64,000 nucleotides of DNA, from NCBI RefSeq assembly GCF_035917275.1, contig NZ_CP108510.1:62001-126000 (forward strand), given 5' to 3'. This stretch comes from Streptomyces sp. NBC_01237 (lineage in GTDB: Bacteria; Actinomycetota; Actinomycetes; Streptomycetales; Streptomycetaceae). Positions 1 to 8,800 of the stretch are shown piece after piece. The notes under the pieces were generated by a model, which worked only from the letters and a program-made list of their open reading frames with translations, searched no databases and was not told the DNA's origin. A program made the position numbers and the translations under genes. The first letter of the stretch is position 1; each line of letters begins with the position of its first letter.

Positions 1-91
1 CCTCAGAACCCACTAACCGGGAACGGCTGGCTGACCTGTCTCGCAGGGTTCCGCCTCAGCGTGCCTTGGCGCGATGCCATTGGTGCCCGTC

Positions 92-110
92 TAGGCCGTG
101 TGTCGAAAGT
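92..110 (+). repeat. Left terminal inverted repeat of the IS5-type element
   Basis: TAGGCCGTGTGTCGAAAGT is matched exactly, in inverse orientation, at 1468-1486. The identity stops beyond the 19 bases. Confidence 0.85.
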
Positions 111-139
111 GGATCTTGGACCGTGAATGATCACGGTTC

Positions 140-1012
140 ATGGGTCGAGGAGATCTCACGGACGAGCAGTGGGCGATGCTGGAGCCGGTGCTGCCGATGG
201 GCGAAGGCGGGTCGGCCACCTGTCTGGCCCCGGCGGCGTCTGATCGACGGCATACGGTTCCGGGTCCGGATCGGTGTTCCGTGGCGGGACGTGCCTGTCG
301 AGTACGGGCCGTGGGGCCGAGTCTATGACCTGTTCCGCCGGTGGCAGCGGACCGGCACCTGGCACCAGATCCTCACCCGGCTGCAGTCTCTTGCCGACGC
401 CAAGGGCGCGATCACATGGGACCTGAGCGTCGACTCCACGGTCTGCCGTGACCATCAGCGTGCGGCCGGAGCCCGCAAGCAGGGCGACCTGCAGAAGGAA
501 CCGCCGGGCGGTGTGTTCACCGAGCCCGGAGATCACGGGCTGGGACGCTCGCGCGGCGGGTTCACCACCAAGCTGCACCTGGCAGTCGAGCAGGGCCAAA
601 AGCCATGTCGATCGTGATCACGGCAGGACAGCGTGGGGATTCACCACAGTTCGAGCCCGTCCTGGAGAAGGTCCGCGTGCCTCGCATTGGGCCGGGCCGG
701 CCACGCGTCCGCCCCAACCGGGTGCGGGCCGATAAGGCGTACGTCTCCCGAAGGAACCGCGCCTACCTACGCCGCCGCGGGATCCGCTGCACCATCCCTG
801 ACAAGGCCGACCAGGTGCGCAACCGCCGAAGGCTCGGCTCCCTCGGCGGTCGGCCGCCGCGCTTCGACCCGGTCGACTACCACGAGCGCCATGCGGTCGA
901 GTGCGGGATCAACCGCCTCAAGAGACGCCGGGCGGTCGCCACCCGATTCGACAAACTTTCCGTCCGCTTCGAAGCCACCGTCCTTGTCGCCGCGATCGGA
1001 GAATGGCTGTAA
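140..1012 (+). pseudogene. IS5-family transposase, frameshifted
   Basis: DDE transposase of the IS4/IS5 superfamily. The reading begins MGRGDLTDEQWAMLEPVLP at 140. It must then change frame near 230 to continue as RLIDGIRFRVRIGVPWRDVP with the catalytic [13 protein letters not shown] stretch. A second change near 600 leads to the C-terminal third (605-1012) with [19 protein letters not shown] and the ending EWL. The three frames together give a normal-length protein of about 290 residues, so at least two frameshifts inactivate it. Some IS5 elements use one programmed frameshift; two make decay more likely. Confidence 0.85.
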
Positions 1013-1065
1013 CGAACGGAGCTGTCGATGCTGCCTGCTCGCGTCGGCCGTGCCCTCGCCGACGA

Positions 1066-1374
1066 TCACAGCCAGCCGGCCCAACCGAAAGTCAAGACGT
1101 AAGCGCGCTTGACTGCGGCCCACCCTCGGCGACCGCCACCGACAACCGCGATAAGGGCGATGGTGAACCAGAACGCAACCGCTCCACCAACGATCAGAGC
1201 CCATACGGTGCCGCCAATGGCAGCGAACAAGACCACGATGAAGACTGCTGTGACTAGCCCGGCATGGGCACCGCCGATGCGCACGCGGAACATCTCACGC
1301 ATGACGCGGCAGTCCTCTGCGAGAACCTTCTCGTAAGCGTTCAGCTCTCGCCCTGAACCGTCCTGCTTCCCCAT
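1066..1374 (-). CDS. Small membrane protein carried inside an IS element
   Basis: A protein of about 102 residues. It has a charged N-terminal part (ELNAYEKVLAEDCRVMREMF) and two hydrophobic segments, AGLVTAVFIVVLFAAIGGTVWAL-type and AFWFTIALIAVV-type, separated by a few residues: a two-helix hairpin membrane protein. The ATG at 1374 is preceded by GGAG six bases upstream; a GTG at 1386 is the alternative. It lies between the transposase and the right terminal repeat, in opposite orientation, so it should move with the element. I recognise no family and infer no function. Confidence 0.6.
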   Translation of the reverse strand: MGKQDGSGRELNAYEKVLAEDCRVMREMFRVRIGGAHAGLVTAVFIVVLFAAIGGTVWALIVGGAVAFWFTIALIAVVGGGRRGWAAVKRAYVLTFGWAGWL

Positions 1375-1467
1375 ACCCCGCTCCACGAGCTCCCCTTAAC
1401 ACCCTGGCCAAGCCGAGTCCGGCAATCCCATGGACGCTCCAGCCCGCCACCACGTTGCCTCTCAGCG

Positions 1468-1486
1468 ACTTTCGACACACGGCCTA
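1468..1486 (-). repeat. Right terminal inverted repeat of the IS5-type element
   Basis: ACTTTCGACACACGGCCTA is the exact reverse complement of 92-110. Its last three bases, read on the minus strand, form the TAG stop codon of the adjacent methyltransferase. Confidence 0.85.
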
Positions 1487-2272
1487 ATCCGCTTGCAGTA
1501 CGAAGAACAGGAAGCACAGGAAGCGCGGCTCGGCCGCGATGGCCTCGGGGAACAGCTCGCGGGCGGCGGGATCAGGCTCCGGCTCGCTGATGACCGTAAT
1601 CCGGAAACCGGCCCCGGTGAAAGCCTCGATCATCGCGTGCAGCGGCCTGTTCCAGCGACTCACCAGGGTGGTCTGGCCGCCCATGCTCCACTCCACGGTC
1701 CACTTGGTGGTGTCGAAGTAGTCGCACTCGGCCTCGCGACCGGCCTCACGGTGAATGAGGTTGACGGCAAAGGGATGGTCGACAGACGCGATCAGCCGAC
1801 CGCCGGGCCTGAGTACGCGTCGCAGCTCGGCCAGCGCCGGCCCCCAGTCCTCCAGGTAGTGCAGCACCAGCGACGCCACTACATCGTCGAACGTGTCATC
1901 AGGGTAGGGAAGCGGGCTGCCCAGCTCCGCCACCTGCAGATCCGCACCGTCGCCGAGCCGCTGCCGAGCCAGCCCCAGCATCCCGGCACTCGAGTCGAAA
2001 CCACTCACCATGGCGCCACGGTCACGCAGCGCGGCAAACAAGGCCCCCGAGCCACAGCCCGCGTCGAGGATCCGCCGGCCAGCCACGTCTCCAGCGAGGG
2101 TCAGCATCGCGGGACGCTCGTAGTAGGCATTGACCAGGTTGGTTTCGTTCGCAGCCGTGTACGCCTCGGCGAAGCTGTTGTAGTCGTTGGTCTTCGACGG
2201 ATCCACACTCACCGAGGACGGTGAAACCAACCTGGTGGAAAACATGTGCTCTTGGTGCTCGCCTGAGGTCAT
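1484..2272 (-). CDS. Class I SAM-dependent methyltransferase
   Basis: Rossmann-fold methyltransferase. The AdoMet-binding motif I is ILDAGCGSGALFAAL, followed by the acidic motif VSGFDSSAGML, motif PYPDDTFDDVVASLVLHYL and the post-core RRVLRPGGRLIASVDHP. The family (Methyltransf_11/25 type) acts on small molecules or ubiquinone/menaquinone-like substrates; the substrate here cannot be told. The start is uncertain: ATG at 2272 is used, but ATG 2245 and an upstream frame to 2350 are also open and none has a strong ribosome site. The 3' end is altered: the last residues run into the IS end at 1486 and the stop comes from the IS. Loss is probably only a few residues, so it may still work. Confidence 0.75.
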   Translation of the reverse strand: MTSGEHQEHMFSTRLVSPSSVSVDPSKTNDYNSFAEAYTAANETNLVNAYYERPAMLTLAGDVAGRRILDAGCGSGALFAALRDRGAMVSGFDSSAGMLGLARQRLGDGADLQVAELGSPLPYPDDTFDDVVASLVLHYLEDWGPALAELRRVLRPGGRLIASVDHPFAVNLIHREAGREAECDYFDTTKWTVEWSMGGQTTLVSRWNRPLHAMIEAFTGAGFRITVISEPEPDPAARELFPEAIAAEPRFLCFLFFVLQAD

Positions 2273-2501
2273 GGTGCAGGAGACGTGTGCTGCAGTAGAT
2301 CGGTTCCTGGCCCGACCATCAATATGCGTGCCCACAGAGCCCGCCTGCAACTGCGGCTCGAATCAACGAATTTCGGGCACGTCCGGGCGCAGTCGACCCG
2401 CACGTGATCACGAAACCACACTGGAATACTAGGAGAGAAAAGGACCTATATCGGGGTTAGCGTCTTCGCCAAGTCGTGGTTCGCGCTCCAGGAGGCAGTA
2501 G

Positions 2502-2815
2502 ATATCCGTCAAGCCGATTCCCCAGGGCTACACCACCGTGACGCCGTGGATCATCTCTCGCGACACGGTGCAGCTCATCGCCTACATGAAGAGGGCCTTC
2601 GACGCGGAAGAGCTCGCTTGTCTCACCAGTGAGAACGGAAGCGTCGCGCATGCGGAGGTACGAATCGGCGATTCGGTGGTGATGTTGTTCGACGCGCGGC
2701 CGGAGTGGCCGCCGACCCCCGGCTTCCTCCGCCTCTACGTCGAGGACGCCGACGCCGTGCACCGTCAGGCCGTTGCGGCTGGCGGCACCTCCGTCACCGA
2801 GGCCACCCATCTGTT
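2502..2815 (+). pseudogene. VOC/glyoxalase-like protein, start lost and 3' end truncated
   Basis: The translation PIPQGYTTVTPWIISRDTVQ, then LIAYMKRAFDAEELACL, VRIGDSVVMLFDARPEWPP and LRLYVEDADAVHRQAVAAGG is that of PhnB-like members of the vicinal oxygen chelate superfamily. A good ribosome site GGAGG (2491-2495) is followed six bases later by ATA where the family usually has ATG, so the start codon appears mutated; a later in-frame GTG (2538) has no such site. Homology stops after TEATHLF; the usual metal-binding end (FGDRVGRVRDPFG-type) is missing and unrelated sequence follows. The gene is broken at both ends. Confidence 0.7.
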
Positions 2816-3314
2816 CTCCTGCACAGGAGCGGCTGGCGCGCCCGCCTTCGCTGCGCTGGCAGACAGCTCTTGCTCTGTGGCAGCCGGTTCCTCCGGTGCT
2901 GGGACAGTCCGATCTGTTTTACGGCCGTGAAACAGATCGGACCCGTTCTGCCCAGTCCCGGCAGGCGGCTCGCCCGTCGGCTGTTCTGGAGCGGCTGACG
3001 CCTTGGCGGCCTTCTTGGCAGCTGATCGCTCGGCAGATGCGGCTGCCCGCCGCTTCTGCTCGTCCTTCCACCATGCCAGCCGTACCGCAGTCCCATGTGT
3101 TGTCCCGGGCCAGTTTGCCGAGCGATAGCGCAGCATCGAGCGGCAGGGTCTTCTTCTGCACCAAGTCCTGAGCCTCAGGGGCCGGGTGGGTGAGGAGGAT
3201 GCGCTGAGTGACCCATCCGTCGACCCGCTCGAAGTGCTGCGCCACGACACGGCTGGTGTGAACTGCCAGCGAGCGCGGCTCCTGTCGAGCTTCCAGCTCT
3301 CCATGCTGAAGCAT
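2813..3314 (-). pseudogene. ParB-like DNA-binding protein remnant, frameshifted
   Basis: The 5' part reads LAVHTSRVVAQHFERVDGWV, then TQRILLTHPAPEAQDLVQKK and TLPLDAALSLGKLARDNTW, which resembles the helix-turn-helix region of ParB/KorB-type partition proteins. The frame must change near 3090 to continue as AWWKDEQKRRAAASAERSAA, a charged alanine-rich tail. No N-terminal ParB nuclease-like domain is present upstream. It looks like the 3' half of a plasmid- or phage-type gene with a frameshift. The assignment rests on a short stretch. Confidence 0.4.
2909..2940. repeat. 32-bp near-perfect palindrome
   Basis: CCGATCTGTTT and AAACAGATCGG flank a self-complementary ACGGCCGT core, with only one T/G mismatched pair in 32 bases. 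It has no following T run, so it is a weak candidate terminator. It lies inside the tail of the partition-like remnant, just beyond the truncated VOC gene. Confidence 0.6.
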
Positions 3315-3420
3315 CGTCGCGGGAGCCGTGCCTTGGCGCTGTCAGAGAGTATGTGGTGACGGTTCTGTGAGCCCCACACTGCGGCCAAGGCATGTATCGG
3401 GCCGTGATCGTTGGGTGGGC

Positions 3421-3885
3421 CGGGTGAGGTCCTTGATCCAGATCATCGACGCGCGCAGGTGGGTCCGGCAAGGTAGCTGTCCGGGGTCTTGTCGTATCGG
3501 GTGGCGATGCCGCGCCGTGCCTTGAGTTTGTTGATCAGACGTTCGACGGTGTTCCTCTCTTTGACGGTGTTCCTCTCTTTGTAGAGGTCGGTGTCGGGGC
3601 TGACGGCCGACCGCCTTGGGAACCCTCCTTCATTCGGTTCGCGCCCTGGTCCTTCTTCTCCGGGATGACTGCTTTGATGTGGCGTTTTCGCAGGTGGGCG
3701 CGATTGCTGCGGGAGAAGTGGGCCTTGTCTCCGGCGACCTCGTCCGGCCGGGTGCGGGGGCGGCCGGCGGTCCCGTACACGCGCACCGTCCTCAGGGCGG
3801 GAATGAACTGCGGGCTGTCCGCGGCCTGGCCCGCGGTCAGGATGAGCGCCGGCGGGCGGACCGCCATCACCCGAGAGAAGGATTC
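3421..3885 (-). pseudogene. IS5-family transposase C-terminal fragment
   Basis: The piece begins AVRPPALILTAGQAADSPQF and continues with RPRTRPDEVAGDKAHFSRSN and HLRKRHIKAVIPEKKDQ, the second half of an IS5-type DDE transposase. After a frame change near 3600 it continues as KERNTVERLINKLKARRGIA, then TRYDK. The N-terminal half is absent. The catalytic-glutamate segment contains an exact 18-bp tandem duplication. The fragment joins directly to the truncated gene at 3867-4331, whose stop codon lies within it. Confidence 0.75.
3545..3580. repeat. 18-bp perfect tandem duplication
   Basis: GACGGTGTTCCTCTCTTT occurs twice head to tail. On the minus strand it duplicates six codons (KERNTV) around the catalytic glutamate of the IS5-type fragment, which would disrupt the active site. 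Confidence 0.8.
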
Positions 3886-4331
3886 ACCGGCCTGCTACCC
3901 ATGTCCCCAATCTCGTCAGCGAAGGCCAAGATTCCGTGCACGGGGCGCACAGGATAAGCATTCCTTTTGCGAATTGCGAACTTTTCCAACAACTCGTAGC
4001 CGACGCACAGTGTGACCTCGTTCCCCTCATATGATTCGAGGTTGATCACGGCAGCATCAAGCAGTGCAATTTCACCGACGAGCAAAGGTACATTGCGGCT
4101 GCGATGCCCCTTGAGCGTGACCACCCCGGCTCGCGCATAGAGTGACGGGATCAGTGCAGAACCGCTCGCATTGATGATGGTCTCACTGTCTGAATTGCTC
4201 AATTTAGAAATTTGAACATGGGCGTGCTCTAGAACTTCGACGAGGGCAACTATTTCCTGAATGGTAATCGCAATGATATCCGGATCGGCTGGCTTCAAGT
4301 AATCGCGGGCCTGGTCGCGGCGTCGGCGCAT
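3867..4331 (-). CDS. Hypothetical protein, 3' end replaced by IS fragment
   Basis: Encodes 154 residues from ATG 4331, chosen because AGGAG lies eight bases upstream. The protein is mixed alpha/beta: MRRRRDQARDYLKPADPDII, a leucine-rich helix EIVALVEVLEHAHVQISKL, and later strands LVGEIALLDAAVINLESYEG and VTLCVGYELLEKF. I do not recognise it. Codon use and base composition are clearly more AT-rich than its neighbours, which suggests recent transfer. The C-terminus (about SRPVNPSLG) runs into the IS5-type fragment, so the native end may be lost. Confidence 0.5.
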   Translation of the reverse strand: MRRRRDQARDYLKPADPDIIAITIQEIVALVEVLEHAHVQISKLSNSDSETIINASGSALIPSLYARAGVVTLKGHRSRNVPLLVGEIALLDAAVINLESYEGNEVTLCVGYELLEKFAIRKRNAYPVRPVHGILAFADEIGDMGSRPVNPSLG

Positions 4332-5034
4332 TAGATTCTCCTGGAAAGTCCCGTGGCAATACGCTGATTGCACTTGCATGCAGTCATGCCAAGACATAAA
4401 TCACTCATGACTGGTGAATACGGCACCACAATGCAATGCTCCCTACTTTGTGCCCTATTTCCTTGTCGAGTATCCCATTCTCACATGCCGAAGCGTTGCT
4501 CTTAAATGCTTGCCGCAAGAGCTCTGATAGACAGAACCGACGCAAGGGGCTCCCTAATTGGGAACGATCGTAGGCTGCTGAAATAGCAAAGAAGGCTAGG
4601 AGACGGTAGTGAAACTACAGAGTGCCACAACGGCCAACGGATCTTCATCGCGAGAGTGGCTGTTCATAGGGGCTTTGTCCAGATCTCTGAATATCACGGA
4701 TCTTCCGTAGTTCAATGGCACCGGCCACGCGAAATCCCGCGGCTCACGCTGGGGGCCGAAGGCCGGTAGACCTCGGAGAGCTTGTACTGGGTGCCGACGG
4801 CGGCCGCCGTCTGTTCTTGCGGTAGCTGCCACCTGGCCCTGGCGACACGAACTCGTCATCGCCCTCCACTGACTCGCGGCCCCGCCCCGCCCAGGCGACT
4901 GACCTGCAGATCCCCCGACCACTGCACCGGACCCTCACCATGCCTTCCGACCGGCACCACCCCAAAGGCCCCCACCTGACCACTCAGCAGCAGCAACTGA
5001 AAGCCGAGGCCAAGAAGGCCGTCGTCGACCGTGC
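4332..5034. other. Intergenic stretch, no gene recognised
   Basis: The first 250 bases are AT-rich like the upstream gene and probably hold its promoter. The rest contains only short open frames without a ribosome site or family motif; one minus-strand frame near 4770 reads AAAVGTQYKLSEVYRPSAP, possibly a gene remnant. Confidence 0.5.
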
Positions 5035-5646
5035 TCAGATTGCGTTCGTGCCGCCCGCTTCATGGTGGATGGCCTTGCTGACATGCGGTTTGGTCGCTGT
5101 GAGGACGCTCCAGCTGGCGCCGCCGTCGAGACGCTTCCATGTGGTCACAGGGCGGGCGTCCATGGTCACCGTCGCGGTGTTCCGGTCTGTCTCGATGGAG
5201 ATGCGCAGCCTCACCGGAAGGGCGAGCGAAGTCGCGCAGACGAGGGTGAGCTTGCCGTGCGTGAACTCCTCGACTTCATCGATCCGGGGGAACGGCACCT
5301 TCTTGAGGGCGTGCAGCACGCTGTCGGTGAGCTGGTAGGCGGTGGTGCCGGCGGGCACGGGGGTCCGGAACTCGGCGGTGCAGGGCACAGCCGCGGCCTC
5401 GGCGGCCAGACTCAGACCATGACGCGAGGCCGTACGCCAGGCATGCCACGTGCTCGACGTGGCGACCGCGGCAGACAGGACGACGCCGGCCAGGAGGCCG
5501 GCGAGCGCCCCTTGGAGCAGCGCGGCCGACCAGACGTCCGTGTCCTCCGATATCAGTACACCGGCCATGGCCGCCCCCACGACAACGGCGACCGAAGCGG
5601 CGGCCACGGCGGTGCGGCGCACGGTCGCGAGCCAATAACGGAACAT
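5035..5646 (-). CDS. Two-helix membrane protein downstream of the RHS gene; candidate immunity protein
   Basis: Encodes 203 residues. Two hydrophobic segments, at about residues 11-31 (TAVAAASVAVVVGAAMAGV) and 41-64 (SAALLQGALAGLLAGVVLSA), are followed by a soluble domain of about 130 residues with strands such as GKLTLVCATSLALPVRLRIS and TATVTMDARPVTTW. No family is recognised. It follows the RHS gene on the same strand after a 195-bp gap that holds a strong hairpin. Polymorphic toxins usually have their immunity gene immediately downstream, and a membrane immunity protein would suit a membrane-active tip; that role is inference from position and topology only. Confidence 0.6.
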   Translation of the reverse strand: MFRYWLATVRRTAVAAASVAVVVGAAMAGVLISEDTDVWSAALLQGALAGLLAGVVLSAAVATSSTWHAWRTASRHGLSLAAEAAAVPCTAEFRTPVPAGTTAYQLTDSVLHALKKVPFPRIDEVEEFTHGKLTLVCATSLALPVRLRISIETDRNTATVTMDARPVTTWKRLDGGASWSVLTATKPHVSKAIHHEAGGTNAI

Positions 5647-5690
5647 GAAGTGGAGTCCTCGGTTTCTGTGTGAAGGGTTGATCAGACTAC

Positions 5691-5725
5691 GTCCGGGCCC
5701 GGCGGCGTGGCCGCCGGGCCCGGAC
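5691..5725 (-). terminator. GC-rich hairpin between RHS gene and downstream membrane-protein gene
   Basis: A perfect 16-bp stem (GTCCGGGCCCGGCGGC and its complement) closes a 3-base GTG loop. It lies about 115 bases after the RHS stop and 45 bases before the next start, so it would separate or attenuate transcription between the two genes. Confidence 0.75.
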
Positions 5726-5840
5726 CGGTGGGGAAATCAGCCTATGGCTCTCTTGAAGCCGGGCATCTCACCAGTCGATCTTTCTCCGAGGCGACTTGCA
5801 AGTGAAGCACCGTGTCGCCTGGATTGAGACATGGAGTTCC

Positions 5841-8800
5841 TTACATCGCCTTGACGAATTTGTCCCATGCCTTGACCGACCCTCGGTCACCGTATCCCCG
5901 GAAAACCTTTCCGCCGATCTTCTTGATCAGCTTTCCTACTGTTCCGCCGAACCCGCCGATTGCGGCCCCGACGAGGACTGCTTTAAGGGCACCACGCGTA
6001 GTGAATCCGTGCCCTCCGTGGTGCGTGTACCAGTACCGCGCGAAGCCACTGATTCCGCCCCCGACGGCTCCACAGATGATCGGACCAGCGAATGGTGCGC
6101 ACACCGCACCGACAATCGCTCCGATACCAGTGGTGAAAACACTGCACCAGAACCCGCAGGAGCGAGGCTTCTTCTGCTTCTTCCTGCCATCGAGGTCGTA
6201 GCAGTTGATGGGGTCGCCGCCGCAGTACTCATAGGCGTTGGCATTTCCCCCGTAAATCGGGTCCACGGAAAGGAATCTTCCAGTGGTCGAATCGTAGAGG
6301 CGCACGCCCATGAGCGTGACGCCGTTGGGGGTCTCAGCAGACCGCTGCTTCCCGCCGAGCCAGCCGTAACGGGCCGGGTCCGTCCCGGGGAGCAGGTTGC
6401 CGAATTCGTCGTAGCTGTTGACCACAGGGGTGGTGGAGTCGGCCAGCGGAATCTGAGTGGTGATGTCACCGTGGATGGTGGCGAGCTGAAGAATCACGTT
6501 GCCGTCGGCGCTCGTGGTGGCAATCAGGTCGCCGGCAAGGTCCTTGAGGTTTCGGCTGATCTCGCTGCCGCCCTCGGCGGTCCACTCAGGGCTGTCCGCG
6601 TCCGCTCCGTAGTGGTTCTTCTTGGTTCCGGTGGTGCTCCAGGCCGCATTCTCGTCCTGTTCCTCGACCATGAAGGAAGAGGGGCGCCCGACTGCGTCCA
6701 GATCGTACGTGGTGCGCTTTCCGCCGGCAGTGATCTGACGGACCAGATCGTTGTTGTAGTAGCTGTACGCCGCGCCGCCGGCCTGTGCGGTGGTACGGCC
6801 GAAGGCGTCGTAGACGGTGCCATCGGCAATGAGCCTGTCAGCGCTGTCGTAGGACGAAGAGACCGTCCTGGTCTCAGGTGCGCCGCCATCGACATCATCG
6901 ACGGTGGTGGTCAGGGACTTCCGGTTGCTGTTGTTGTCGAAGGCGTAGGCGCGGTGAGTCGTGACGCCGACCTGCGAATCGTCGGTACGTGTGAGGCGGC
7001 CGGCCGCGTCGTAGGTGTACTCCTGGTAGGCGCCGCCTCCGGTGTACGTTGTGCGGTTCACGACCTGGTCGTGAATGTTCTTGCTGAGAGACTCCCCCTG
7101 GACGGTCCAGCCGGATTCCCAGTGCCAGTAGCGCGAGGTCTCGGCTCCCGTGGGGTCGAGGTTGAACTCGACGTCCATGTTCCAGGGCAGCTTCTGCTTG
7201 TAGAGGCGGCCGTCGGAGTCGTAGGAGGCCGTGATGTCGCCGATGCTGCCCATGACCGAGTCATGAGCACGGGTCGGCAGTCCCGCGGGGTTGTCGTAGG
7301 TGTAGGACGTCTCCGAGGGGACGGAGTTCGCACTCCGGATGACCCGGTCCCGGCTGTCGTACTGGGTGTTGGTGACGTTGCCGGCGCCGTCGTTGTAGGA
7401 GATCTCACGGCCGAGCTTGTCGTTGGTGCGGCGGATCGCGCTGGCGCCATCGGTGAGGGTCGCCACGGATCCGTTGCCGGAGTCGTAGGTGATCGACGTG
7501 TCCGGGACAGCGGTGCCGGAGCCACCGGTGATCTGCCCCTGCTTCAGGCGGCCGGCCGCGTCGTACGTGGTGACGCTCGTACGAGTGGTGCCGTTGGCGA
7601 CCTCGACAGTCTTGGCGGGGTTGCCCCACCGGTCGTACTCGAACTTTGACGTGGCGAGTTCGTCCGGGTTGCCTGCTCCACCGGTGATCTTGCCTGCCGG
7701 GCCGGTGGAGCAGGGCAGGTCCGCCCACTCCGGGCGGCCTGCACAGGCACCGGTGCCCGTGCCGGACCAGTAAGTGGTGACCTTCGCTCCCGCGTCGGCT
7801 CCGCTCGACTTGGGCAGTGTGGTCTTGACGACACGTCCCTGTGCGTCGTATTCCGTGGCGCGGGTCAGCTGCAGGCCGTCGGGGTCGGTGATCTCCTTGA
7901 GGCGCAGACCCTTGGCCCAGTCGTAGGTCATTGCGGTGGTACGTATATCGCCATCGGTCGGGTATCCGTCGACGAATGCCCCGACAGACGTAGTGGTGGG
8001 CTGGTCGGCGATGCGTGCGCTGCCGTCGGCAGGCCTGCCCTCGTCATACCGGGTGACGGTATGGGAGCGGGCCGCGATCTGGGTTCCGGCTGTGAGGTCG
8101 GGGCTGTCGCTGTCGCCCTTGAGGCCCTTCGTCAGGGTCACCAGATGCAGCGGTTCGTACTCTTCCACCAGCCTGGCACCGTCAGCCGTGTACACCGAGA
8201 CCGAGGCGAGTTGCTGTGCGCGTTCGGCTGGGGAGTCGGCGAAAATCCCCAGTTCCTTCTGGGTGTTCACCTGGTAGTCGGCGTTGCCCAGAGCAAGCTC
8301 ACGGTTGGTCGCGCTCAGTTCGAATACGGTGTTGCCGAGTCGGTCGTACTGGGTGGTGGTCAGGTGCCTGCCCGGCAGACCGGTGTTGACCGGGAGACCG
8401 GAGGCGTTGGTGTAAATGACCGTCGCCTTGCCGTAGTCGCCTGCGCTCAGGTCGCTTCCCGTGTGGGAAGCCGGTACCTGGTCAGCGGGGAAGACTGCTG
8501 TTGCGTCAGCGGCGGCGTCGTACTGTGCCCAGGTCCTGGTGTCGGAAACAGCGACCTGATTCGGAGCCTTCGCTCCGGAGAGCGCGACGTCGTACACCAG
8601 GGAAGTAGTGGCCTTGCCGCCGTCCACCTCGTCCTTGCTTCCCGCCTTCAGAGTGGGACGAGAGGCGGACAGGAGCATGCCGTTGCCGGCGACAGTGGCC
8701 GCGCCGGCCTTGCCGTAGGCGAAGGTCCACGGCAGCTCGCCAGGCGGAGTCTGGGTGAGCACGCGGCCCGCGCTGTCATAGGTGTAGGCAGTCTTCAGCG

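Larger units (their letters stand above)
92..1486 (+). mobile_element. IS5-family insertion sequence carrying a passenger gene
   Basis: The element is bounded by perfect 19-bp inverted repeats at 92-110 and 1468-1486. The flanking TA at each end fits the 2-bp TA target duplication of the IS427 group. Inside are a frameshifted IS5-type transposase on the plus strand (140-1012) and a convergent small membrane-protein gene on the minus strand (1066-1374). At about 1.4 kb it is longer than a single-gene IS5 element, and the extra length is the passenger. The right end abuts the last codons of the methyltransferase at 1484-2272. Confidence 0.8.

Noticed and set aside
1..91. Partial gene at the left edge
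   Set aside because: Too short to judge; no motif in any frame before the IS end.
5796..7649. 617-codon open frame on the plus strand
   Set aside because: It lies antisense to the RHS gene, has low-complexity Val/Gly/Ala composition and no ribosome site; it is a high-GC shadow frame.
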